From Spirosoma fluviale (GTDB lineage Bacteria; Bacteroidota; Bacteroidia; Cytophagales; Spirosomataceae), in contig CAMDSI010000015.1 in the NCBI GenBank assembly GCA_945906915.1, positions 1 to 19,690 of the forward strand: 19,690 nucleotides of DNA. Reading direction: 5' to 3'. Under the pieces are notes generated by a model, which saw only the letters and a program-made list of their open reading frames with translations, was not told the DNA's origin and did not search any database. Below, one piece after another: positions 12,935-19,690 of the stretch. Positions within the stretch are counted from its first letter, which is position 1. Each line of letters begins with the position of its first letter. The translations under genes and the position numbers were made by a program.

Positions 12935-15101
12935 TTTTTTCTTGACTGATTCCATCAGAGATCAGCTTTAATACATAGGTTCCAGCAGGGAAACGGGATA
13001 TATCCCAGATCATCTTCCTGCTGGAATTTTTTATTTCAGACGTGTCCAGTAATTTCCCCTTCAAATCATATAATTGAATTATTGCCTGTTCTGTTTCATA
13101 AGCGATTTCGATGGAAAGGAATCCTTTATTTGGATTTGGGTAAGCTGCGAATTCGTACGAGGGAGGCTGATCCACATAATAGACATTGGAATAGTTAGAG
13201 AAACATTCGCGGGTAGGATAGCGGTATTTTGCTCTAACATAGAATTCGCGGCCTACGGTGATTTTCCGAAAGGAATTTGTGTCACTGGAGCGTTTTTGGT
13301 CGATAAGCCATTCTGGGATTCCTACAGAGCTAACTTTCAAAAAATAGGCGCCCACTTTTTCTAAATAGGGGGCAGGGGGATTTGGTCTTCTTTCAAGGAT
13401 TATTTTCTCCGATCGGTAAAAGCAGCCATTTTCTTCGATGACGCTCCCGTATTCTCCTGCTGGCAGCATTCCTCTCATTGCTTTTTCCACGGAAAACAGA
13501 TGCCCGTCTTTCTCCCATCCAATAAAGTGCAGATTAGAGGCTATATCTAAACTTATTGCCGCACTATCTTTATCACAGATCATCCCTGTAAAGGATTTCC
13601 GAATCAGTGCGATAGGTTGTTTTAGAATAGGTAAATTCAGAAGTAGCGTATCTGTTTCGCCATCATTGCAAAGAAAGCGGTACGTATCTCCAGGTAAGAT
13701 AAAATCGGCTGTGCTGGATTCAAAGCGTTTGCTCGAACTAAGTGCGGAGGTTTTCAAGGGACATCCATTGATCCGAATGCGGTAAGTATTCGATAGGCAA
13801 TTTGTTTCTGAATGAGCTGACAGGTGGTGAATGATGGGGCCATTGCGTACATAAGAAACAAGTAGGGTGTCCTTTGCGCTGCAGCCGAGGGAATCGATGA
13901 CGTTACGAAAGAGAAATCCGCTAGAGCTAAAAGGACCGAACGTGCTTTTAGCCGTTGAGCTATAAGAGATTTGGAAGGGCGGATTTCCTTTTCGGATTTG
14001 AATCATTGGCGGTATTAGTGTTTTTTCGCCCGTTAAAGTAAGCGTAGCAGCGGGAGTGATTTCCAGCTGTGGTTTTATACGAATCGGAATACTTGTTCGT
14101 GCACTCTCACAATCGTTTATTTTGACAGACGCGAATCGGACGAATAGGGAATCTTCCGAACGCGTATTTTGGATGGCCTTCATAGATAAAGCGGTCGCCG
14201 TACTGAGGCTCGATTTCGAAGATTCGGTTTCATACCATATAGTATTAAAACCTCCACTAGCTTGCAAAGAGAAGGATATGCCTGAGCAAAAAAATGCGGG
14301 GGAAGTATTTAGGGGAGGTGATGGAATGGGATAAATAGCTGTTTTTACACCAGCAGATACGGGCCCTTCGCAGCCGGATTTAACACAAGAGGCTCGGAAA
14401 AAGGAACTATCTGTGCTGATAAACGAGAGGCGGCTGCCTTCACCTACTTTATTGCCGGCAGCATTGTACCAAAATGTTACCGACGGCGAACATCCCGTGG
14501 CATTTAAGGAGAAGGGTAGTCCTATGCAGGCTTTGACAAGTTTGACCGTATGGCTGGGGGCAACAGGCAGTGAGGTAACACTAAGGATGACTTCGTTCGA
14601 AGCGAGAACACAGGTTCCTGTAGGTAGCCTAGCGAAACGAGCAAAGGCTTTCAGTTTAGTGCCATTAAATGAGGGAGCAGCTATAACTGAGTCAACTGAT
14701 AACCCATTCGCCGTCCAGGAAAAGGAAGATGAAAGAGGAACAAGCGCCTTTTCACAAACGGTCATCGCTGAAATGACCGGGGCTTTGCGTAAAACCACAA
14801 GGACAGAATCAGAATAATTAATGCACTTGCCTAAGGTGATCTTTAATCGGTAATAAGTCCCAGACGGATAGGTGGCTCCGCCAGAAAGAAAGGAAAATCG
14901 GGTCGCGCGCGCATTCGTAATACTGGCGAATTTAGTGTCTGATGGTCTGCGTTTTTCCCATTGAAAGGATCCTCCCGAATTAGCGCAGAAGAGACGAATG
15001 GAGTCACCTTCGCAGGTGGTTTGGGCGAGCGGTTGCGTGCTAATGCTAGCGCATTGTGCGAAAGAAAAGAAGGTCCAGAAAAGAAAAAAGAGCGTTTTCA
15101 T
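12915..15101 (-). CDS. Type IX secretion cargo protein with Ig-like segments and C-terminal sorting domain
   Basis: This 728-residue protein begins with a signal peptide (MKTLFFLFWTFFSFAQCASI). It is largely made of beta-rich, cysteine-containing segments similar to Bacteroidota Ig-like/PKD-like repeats: an early one with CEGDSIRLFC and GGSFQWEKR, then further ones with patterns such as KACIGLPFSLNATG and FFCSGISFSLQASGG. The last ~75 residues are a type A T9SS sorting domain: AAYPNPNKGFLSIEI, then QLYDLKGKLL and RFPAGTYVLKL, ending in basic residues. Such proteins cross the outer membrane through the Por/Gld-Spr machine and are often anchored to the surface. The frame opens at 15215, but that region contains the 15170-15211 hairpin, so the ATG at 15101 that begins the signal peptide is chosen. 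No enzymatic domain is visible; an adhesin or surface-structure role is possible. The 3' end overlaps the SDR gene by 20 bp. Confidence 0.9.
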   Translation of the reverse strand: MKTLFFLFWTFFSFAQCASISTQPLAQTTCEGDSIRLFCANSGGSFQWEKRRPSDTKFASITNARATRFSFLSGGATYPSGTYYRLKITLGKCINYSDSVLVVLRKAPVISAMTVCEKALVPLSSSFSWTANGLSVDSVIAAPSFNGTKLKAFARFARLPTGTCVLASNEVILSVTSLPVAPSHTVKLVKACIGLPFSLNATGCSPSVTFWYNAAGNKVGEGSRLSFISTDSSFFRASCVKSGCEGPVSAGVKTAIYPIPSPPLNTSPAFFCSGISFSLQASGGFNTIWYETESSKSSLSTATALSMKAIQNTRSEDSLFVRFASVKINDCESARTSIPIRIKPQLEITPAATLTLTGEKTLIPPMIQIRKGNPPFQISYSSTAKSTFGPFSSSGFLFRNVIDSLGCSAKDTLLVSYVRNGPIIHHLSAHSETNCLSNTYRIRINGCPLKTSALSSSKRFESSTADFILPGDTYRFLCNDGETDTLLLNLPILKQPIALIRKSFTGMICDKDSAAISLDIASNLHFIGWEKDGHLFSVEKAMRGMLPAGEYGSVIEENGCFYRSEKIILERRPNPPAPYLEKVGAYFLKVSSVGIPEWLIDQKRSSDTNSFRKITVGREFYVRAKYRYPTRECFSNYSNVYYVDQPPSYEFAAYPNPNKGFLSIEIAYETEQAIIQLYDLKGKLLDTSEIKNSSRKMIWDISRFPAGTYVLKLISDGISQEKTIRKSL

Positions 15102-15169
15102 GCCCCGAAATAGGGAACAAAACTGCAGCGTAACAACTCGAATAAATCGATTACCAAGAACTAGATAAA

Positions 15170-15211
15170 TAAAAAACGCAAACCACTCACCCGGAGTAGT
15201 TTGCGTTTTTA
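15170..15211 (-). terminator. Intrinsic terminator of the nuoL-nuoM-isomerase unit
   Basis: ACGCAAACCACTC and GAGTAGTTTGCGT form a 13-bp stem with one C-A mismatch and an ACCCG loop, flanked by A- and T-runs. Read on the minus strand it follows the TIM-barrel gene by 17 bp and ends in a T-tract. The A/T flanks are symmetric, so it may work in both directions. Confidence 0.88.
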
Positions 15212-15228
15212 TCAATGACTAGATAATT

Positions 15229-16113
15229 TTAGATATCGCAGATTTTAACCGCTTGTTCTAAGGAAGCCATTTTGTCTTTGCGGGCTGGGACGAACTCTTG
15301 TCCAATATAGCCTTTGTAGCCCGTGTCGTAGATCGCTTTAACGATGGCGGCATATTGTAATTCTTGGGTTTCATCAATCTCATTACGACCTGGAACTCCG
15401 CCAGTATGGTAATGCGAGATGTAGTCGTGGTTTTTCTTGATGGTAGCGATTACGTCCCCTTCCATGATTTGCATGTGGTAGATATCGTATAGTAATTTGA
15501 ATTTATTGGAACCTACCATTTCACAAAGTACGGCGCCCCATTCGGTATGATCAGCTTGGTAATCTTTGTGGTTTACTTTGGAATTCAATAACTCCATCGA
15601 AATAGTGATATCGTGGCGTTCTGCCGTTTTCATGATGCGCTGAATCCCTTTTTTACAGTTCATCAAACCTTGCTCATCACTCATCCCATTGCGATTTCCA
15701 GAGAAGGTAATCAGGTTTTTAACGCCTGCTTTTGCTGCGCGTGGAATTAGATCTTCGTAGAAAGCTACAAGCGCATCATGATTTGCAACCTTATTGAAAA
15801 AGTTAGTCAGGTTCATGCCTTCTGGGTATTTTCCCCAGCCGATTGCGGCTGTCATGTCATGCTTTTTAAGGATTTCCCATTCTTCGGGACCGGTTAATTC
15901 GATAGAGCTTAAGCCGATTTTCTTTGCGTTGATGACAAGTTCCTCAAAAGGAATATCATTATAGCACCAGCGGCAAGCGGAGTGTTGTACTTTTCCTTTT
16001 AGGTCAAGGCCCACTTGTTTGTCTGCTTCCGTGAATCGATGGCCCATCATGCCTAGACCAGCGAAACCTGCAGAGTTTTTTAGGATGTCTCTGCGGCTGA
16101 ATTTGTTTTCCAT
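15229..16113 (-). CDS. Tat-exported TIM-barrel sugar isomerase/epimerase-like protein (hydroxypyruvate isomerase-like)
   Basis: This 294-residue protein starts with a twin-arginine signal (MENKFSRRDILKNSAGFAGL), so it is likely exported folded. The remainder is an AP-endonuclease-2/xylose-isomerase-like TIM barrel. Metal/active-site residues are visible by comparison with hydroxypyruvate isomerases: E174 in SMELLN, D210 and H213 in YDIYHMQ, H236 in SHYHTGGVPGRNE, and E273 in GQEF. The H at 236 sits where hydroxypyruvate isomerase usually has Gln. The family isomerises or epimerises small sugars and 3-keto sugars; the true substrate is unknown. It begins 21 bp after nuoM and ends 17 bp before a terminator, so it is probably the last gene of the same transcript, although its function seems unrelated. 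The signal's hydrophobic core is short, and export is therefore somewhat uncertain. Confidence 0.87.
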   Translation of the reverse strand: MENKFSRRDILKNSAGFAGLGMMGHRFTEADKQVGLDLKGKVQHSACRWCYNDIPFEELVINAKKIGLSSIELTGPEEWEILKKHDMTAAIGWGKYPEGMNLTNFFNKVANHDALVAFYEDLIPRAAKAGVKNLITFSGNRNGMSDEQGLMNCKKGIQRIMKTAERHDITISMELLNSKVNHKDYQADHTEWGAVLCEMVGSNKFKLLYDIYHMQIMEGDVIATIKKNHDYISHYHTGGVPGRNEIDETQELQYAAIVKAIYDTGYKGYIGQEFVPARKDKMASLEQAVKICDI

Positions 16114-16134
16114 AGGGGTATAAATTTAATAGGT

Positions 16135-17787
16135 TTATTTTAGTAGGGTAGTCACGAATTTTTCACTGAGCTCAAAAAGTAAGCCGGGATAAATGCCTAG
16201 CAAGATACTGATTATTCCTAGACCAAAAAGACTAATCATTTCTAATTTATTCAAATCAGGTAAAGACCAGTCTGCGTTTTTTAGGTAGAGTTTTCCCAAA
16301 TAGATTTTTTGGAAAGTCCATAGCAAATAACCTGCACCTAATAATAAGCCCAAAGCTCCGATGATAGCATACGCAGGATGCAAAAATGGACTTGTGAAGG
16401 CACCCATTAAACTAAAAAATTCCCCGATAAATCCAGAGAATCCAGGCATGCCTAAAGAGGCAAAAATGGCGATTCCCGAGATAACGGTGAAGCGTGGCAT
16501 CAGCGTAACGATTCCGGAATAGGAGTCAATTTCACGATCGCCTGTCCGAGAATAAAGAACGCCTACGAGTAGGAATAAAAGGGCGGATAAAATACCGTGG
16601 GAGATGGTTTGGAAAATAGCTCCTTGCCAGCCTTCCGCCGTGAAAGCAGCGATTCCTAAGAGCACGAAGCCCATGTGGGATACCGAAGAGTAGGCCACTA
16701 ATTTCTTCAAGTCTTTCATCGCTAAGGCATTATAGGCGCCATAGATGATGGATAAGGCACCTAGTCCGGCTAAAATCGGAGCAGCTATCAGAGCCTCTGG
16801 CAGGAAGAATGGAATGGTGATTCTCAACCAACCATAGGCTCCTATTTTCAATAGAACTCCGGCTAATAAAACCGAGATCGGCGTAGGCGCTTCGACGTGT
16901 GCATCGGGTAACCAGGTGTGCAAGGGAACCATCGGTAATTTGATGGCGAATCCGATGAATAAGAGCCAAAATCCCCATTCTCTTGCGCTCAAGCCACCTA
17001 GAAGCCAGCCTGAGCTAGGGTGTAGAATGCTCGTTATTTGGCAATTATTATAGTCCATTAATGCCTGCATATCAAAACTGTGCACGAGCGAAGAGGTCGC
17101 TAATTCCTGTGACTGAATCATCAGCTGGACGGCTTTTAATGCGTCGATATTAAAGCCCTGTTCTGGGCGAATCAGACCATTCAATAAAGCCGTTTCGTAG
17201 GGATCAACGTAGGCCAAACCCATTCCCAACATCACGATGAGGATGAAAAGTGAGCCCACAAGGGTATAGATAAAGAACTTTAAAGAGGCATAATTTCGGC
17301 GCGGTCCACCCCAAATTCCGATCAAGAAATACATCGGTAAAAGCATGAACTCGAAGAAGACATAAAATAGGAAGAGGTCTTTAGCTAAGAAACAGCCCAT
17401 TAAGGAGGCATTTAAAAGTAAGACCAAGGCATAATAGGCGCCTAATTTTTCCTTGATTTCGGTGGAATTCCAAAGCGCTACCCAGGTAATTAATCCAGTC
17501 AATAGAATCAAGGAAATACTTAATCCATCGACTCCTAGGGTATATTTGGACATAAAAGAGCCCATCGATCCTAAAGAAATCGAGAACCAATTATGCGATT
17601 CATTGAATTGAAATATGCCGGACGACTTATCGAAGGCGGTAAATAGATAACCTAAAATTACAAGCTGAAGGGTGGAAAGTCCGATCGCCAGGTTTCTTGC
17701 CTGCTCCTTTAATTGCCCCATTCCCAGAACGAAAGCACCTAACAGAGGCAATCCAATTAATAGCGATAAGAGGGGTAAATTCGTCAT
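16135..17787 (-). CDS. nuoM: NADH-quinone oxidoreductase subunit M
   Basis: NuoM is one of the three antiporter-like proton-pumping subunits in the membrane arm of complex I. This 550-residue protein has about 14 membrane helices. Key residues are present: E146 in FFEFMLLPMYFLIG (TM5 glutamate), K283 in FAIKLPMVPLHTWLPDAHVEAPTP (TM7 lysine), K314 in VLLKIGAYG and E456 in GFIGEF (TM12 acidic residue). The TM7-8 signature LHTWLPDAHVEAPTP is characteristic of NuoM. It is about 40 residues longer than the E. coli protein (509) because of a polar insertion at about 193-268. ATG overlaps the nuoL stop (ATGA at 17784-17787), so the two are translationally coupled. The gene downstream is an isomerase, not nuoN. 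Confidence 0.96.
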   Translation of the reverse strand: MTNLPLLSLLIGLPLLGAFVLGMGQLKEQARNLAIGLSTLQLVILGYLFTAFDKSSGIFQFNESHNWFSISLGSMGSFMSKYTLGVDGLSISLILLTGLITWVALWNSTEIKEKLGAYYALVLLLNASLMGCFLAKDLFLFYVFFEFMLLPMYFLIGIWGGPRRNYASLKFFIYTLVGSLFILIVMLGMGLAYVDPYETALLNGLIRPEQGFNIDALKAVQLMIQSQELATSSLVHSFDMQALMDYNNCQITSILHPSSGWLLGGLSAREWGFWLLFIGFAIKLPMVPLHTWLPDAHVEAPTPISVLLAGVLLKIGAYGWLRITIPFFLPEALIAAPILAGLGALSIIYGAYNALAMKDLKKLVAYSSVSHMGFVLLGIAAFTAEGWQGAIFQTISHGILSALLFLLVGVLYSRTGDREIDSYSGIVTLMPRFTVISGIAIFASLGMPGFSGFIGEFFSLMGAFTSPFLHPAYAIIGALGLLLGAGYLLWTFQKIYLGKLYLKNADWSLPDLNKLEMISLFGLGIISILLGIYPGLLFELSEKFVTTLLK

Positions 17788-19571
17788 TTAATAAATAGAG
17801 CGTAAAGTAAAAATAAGGCAAATGTCACAATAATCATAGTCCAATAATTTTGGACTTTGGCTGATTGCCAGCGACTTAAAAGTTTTCCTGTTCCAGCACT
17901 TAGGCTGGCGCTTCCTCCCACTAAAATACCATCCACGAGGTGGCGGTCTACCCAGGCTAGCAGATGTGCAATAATGACTTGGAGGCCAGCGATTCCATTC
18001 ACGAATCGATCAATAAATTGCATTTCAAAAACTTGTGCAGATCTACTTTTCCAGCGGATGAGATTAAATAAGCTAGGCCAAAAGCGGGGTAGAAATTGAA
18101 AATTTCCGGATGGGATCCAGTTTCTGGTAAGATACGCTCCGGCAATTCCTAACACCCAAGTTCCCGCCGTGATGTATAGCCAAAAGGATGGAATGTGGTA
18201 TATGGTTAGGAATGCGTAGCTGCGCATTTCAAAGGGATGTAGAGAAAACCAAATGGATAAACTAGCTATAATTAACAGCCTAATAGGGAGGTTTAAAGCT
18301 GTGTTTTTCTCCGAAGAACCCTCTTTCACCGGCCCCATAAAAATCAAATAGAACTGCCGACTGATGTAGAAACTAGTTAACACCATACCAACTCCTAAAA
18401 CGCCTAATAATTCGAATTGTTCCGTAGTATACAAGTAGCCAGCTATACTTTCCTTACTATAAAATCCGCCTGTAAGTGGTAATCCCATTAACCCAGCACC
18501 GAAAATGAGGTAGGCGAAAGCGGCCACTGGCGCCTTCTTTCGCAAGCCACCCATGTCGTTGAGGCTTTGGGAATGAACCTTGTGAATGACGGCTCCGGCC
18601 GCTAAAAATAGGCCGGCTTTGAAAATGCCGTGGGTCAATAGATGAAATAAGGACGCATCAGAACCCATTCCCATCCACATTAATCCCAGCTGGGAAATGG
18701 TGGAATAGGCGAGTGTTTTTTTGATGTCGTTTTGGAAAATCGCAAAGATAGCACCCGATAAAAAGGAAATCGCACCGATGATGCCCATAAACAGATGGGT
18801 CTCTGGACTTGTGATATCGAATACACGAATGCCTACAAACACACCAGCCGCTACCATCGTGGCCGCGTGAATCAAGGCAGATGCGGGGGTAGGCCCTTCC
18901 ATCGCGTCAGGTAGCCAAGACATCAAAGGGAATTGGGCTGATTTGGCGATACCTCCGGTAATAATGGCGATTCCAACGAGGGTAGGCGCGATGCCGTGCA
19001 TCTCCGAAAATTGCCACGTATCGAAATGTAAACCGAGAGCGATTAGGCCGAATAATAGCGCAATATCTCCGAAGCGGTTAATCAAGAAGGCTTTTTTCGC
19101 GGCTTGCGTGGCTTGCGTTTTTTCATGCCAAAAACTAATCAGCAAATACGATCCCGCTCCTACTAATTCCCAAGCACCATAAAATAGTAGAATGGAATCC
19201 GTTAAGACTAATAGCGTCATCGCACCCACGAATAGGTGCAAATACAAGTAGTAGCGTCCGATGGAGGGGTCTTTAGCTAGATAGGATTTGGAAAATAACT
19301 GCACACAGAAGGACACGAAAGCTACTAGTCCCAGCACTAATTGTGCTGAGGTATTCGCCCAAAAACTCGCGTTTATCTCCTGGCCGCCCAGTTGAAACCA
19401 GGTATAAGCGATTTTATAATTTACAGTCGAATTAAATAGGAATAAGATAGCTGAAAGGCTAAATAAAGCAGAAAGGGAAATCGATAGGATGGGTTTGGGA
19501 AAAATGGCCACTAACAGAGCAGATACCCAAGGCAGCAAAAGCACTCCAAGAAACAGGAGATTTAATCCCAT
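17784..19571 (-). CDS. nuoL: NADH-quinone oxidoreductase subunit L
   Basis: NuoL is the distal antiporter-like subunit of complex I, carrying the lateral amphipathic helix. This 595-residue protein shows E135 in YGAWELVGAGSYLLI, K210 in GGIAKSAQFPLMSWLPDAME, H235 in SALIHAATMV, K318 in HGIFKAGLF and K373 in GGFYSKES, the conserved chain of proton-path residues. The length is slightly below the E. coli protein (613). It has the long polar C-terminal region expected for the HL helix (about 480-570) and a last membrane helix at the end (MIIVTFALFLLYALF). ATG at 19569-19571, 34 bp after the MoaD-like stop. The usual upstream neighbour nuoK is not present here. I considered Mrp antiporter subunits, but the residue set and the nuoM coupling favour complex I. 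Confidence 0.96.
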   Translation of the reverse strand: MGLNLLFLGVLLLPWVSALLVAIFPKPILSISLSALFSLSAILFLFNSTVNYKIAYTWFQLGGQEINASFWANTSAQLVLGLVAFVSFCVQLFSKSYLAKDPSIGRYYLYLHLFVGAMTLLVLTDSILLFYGAWELVGAGSYLLISFWHEKTQATQAAKKAFLINRFGDIALLFGLIALGLHFDTWQFSEMHGIAPTLVGIAIITGGIAKSAQFPLMSWLPDAMEGPTPASALIHAATMVAAGVFVGIRVFDITSPETHLFMGIIGAISFLSGAIFAIFQNDIKKTLAYSTISQLGLMWMGMGSDASLFHLLTHGIFKAGLFLAAGAVIHKVHSQSLNDMGGLRKKAPVAAFAYLIFGAGLMGLPLTGGFYSKESIAGYLYTTEQFELLGVLGVGMVLTSFYISRQFYLIFMGPVKEGSSEKNTALNLPIRLLIIASLSIWFSLHPFEMRSYAFLTIYHIPSFWLYITAGTWVLGIAGAYLTRNWIPSGNFQFLPRFWPSLFNLIRWKSRSAQVFEMQFIDRFVNGIAGLQVIIAHLLAWVDRHLVDGILVGGSASLSAGTGKLLSRWQSAKVQNYWTMIIVTFALFLLYALFIK

Positions 19572-19605
19572 AGACTTTGTAAAGATTTAATAACAAATAT
19601 ACGGA

Positions 19606-19690
19606 TTATCCGCCACTCACGGGAGGAATTAAGGCGATTTCCATACTTTCTGAGAGGATAAAATCCGGTTCTGGAAAGCGATGCTCGGCG
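19606..19690 (-). CDS. moaD: MoaD/ThiS-family sulfur-carrier protein, C-terminal end (cut by window edge)
   Basis: Only the last 28 residues are visible, ending in AEHRFPEPDFILSES followed by MEIALIPPVSGG and a stop. The IPPVSGG ending with a C-terminal double glycine is the hallmark of MoaD-like beta-grasp sulfur carriers, in which the terminal Gly is adenylated by MoeB and thiocarboxylated to donate sulfur to molybdopterin. A ThiS protein would also end in GG, but the I-P-P-V-S-G-G context is characteristic of MoaD. The start lies outside the window. It is 34 bp upstream of nuoL on the same strand, and further molybdenum-cofactor genes may lie beyond the edge. Confidence 0.85.
   Translation of the reverse strand, partial: AEHRFPEPDFILSESMEIALIPPVSGG

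Noticed and set aside
13438..13785. Plus-strand ORFs of 115 and 134 residues (also 14413-14817) opposite the T9SS cargo gene
   Set aside because: The minus-strand frame has signal peptide, Ig-like segments and sorting domain; the opposite frames show no domain or plausible start context.
15102..15215. N-terminal extension of the T9SS cargo gene
   Set aside because: It contains the terminator hairpin of the upstream operon and lies before a proper signal peptide at 15101.
16135..19571. Mrp-type Na+/H+ antiporter subunits A and D
   Set aside because: The pair has the NuoL/NuoM residue set and lengths, and no other mrp subunits are adjacent; the resemblance is that of shared ancestry.

Overview
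The window looks like a chromosomal segment of a member of the Bacteroidota, probably of the Cytophagia/Cytophagales type. The evidence is an ExbB-ExbD-ExbD-TonB cluster of Bacteroidota form, a protein with a type IX secretion C-terminal sorting domain, several good matches to the Bacteroidota -7 promoter element TAnnTTTG, little sign of strong Shine-Dalgarno sites, and AT-leaning codon use. The genus assignment is inference. I see no tRNA, rRNA, insertion sequence, prophage or CRISPR array.

Layout. Positions 1-2814 (minus strand) hold the 5' part of a secreted M28 peptidase, a YifB/ComM-type AAA ATPase and an LD-carboxypeptidase of family S66. Positions about 2873-5509 (plus) hold three overlapping genes: a family 2 glycosyltransferase, a NodB-type polysaccharide deacetylase and a GT87-type multi-pass membrane glycosyltransferase. 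A small DUF721 gene converges on them at 5484-5816. Positions 6165-9065 (plus) are a complete TonB energy-transduction operon closed by a strong hairpin terminator. After the terminator come a tiny two-helix membrane protein, a PstS-like lipoprotein and a large exported TPR protein (9134-12099), then a second terminator and a short-chain dehydrogenase (12161-12934). Converging on this from the other side is a 728-residue T9SS cargo protein with Ig-like segments (12915-15101, minus). The remainder (15229-19690, minus) appears to be one transcription unit read from high to low coordinates: the end of a MoaD-type protein, nuoL, nuoM and a Tat-exported TIM-barrel sugar isomerase-like protein, ended by a hairpin at 15170-15211.

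How the genes fit together. ExbB/ExbD/TonB move proton-motive energy to outer-membrane receptors, and NuoL/NuoM are proton-pumping antiporter-like subunits of complex I, so the window is rich in proton-motive-force functions. The lipoprotein and TPR protein next to tonB may be periplasmic accessories of the TonB system. The most interesting group is GT2 + NodB deacetylase + GT-C-type transferase. These are the same three enzyme classes, in the same order of action, as ArnC-ArnD-ArnT in enterobacterial lipid A modification: build a polyprenyl-phosphate sugar, deacylate it on the cytoplasmic face, then transfer it on the periplasmic face. I propose an Arn-like surface-glycan modification module in this organism; the substrate is unknown. 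The first gene of the module also lacks a usual start codon at the place where its conserved N-terminus begins.
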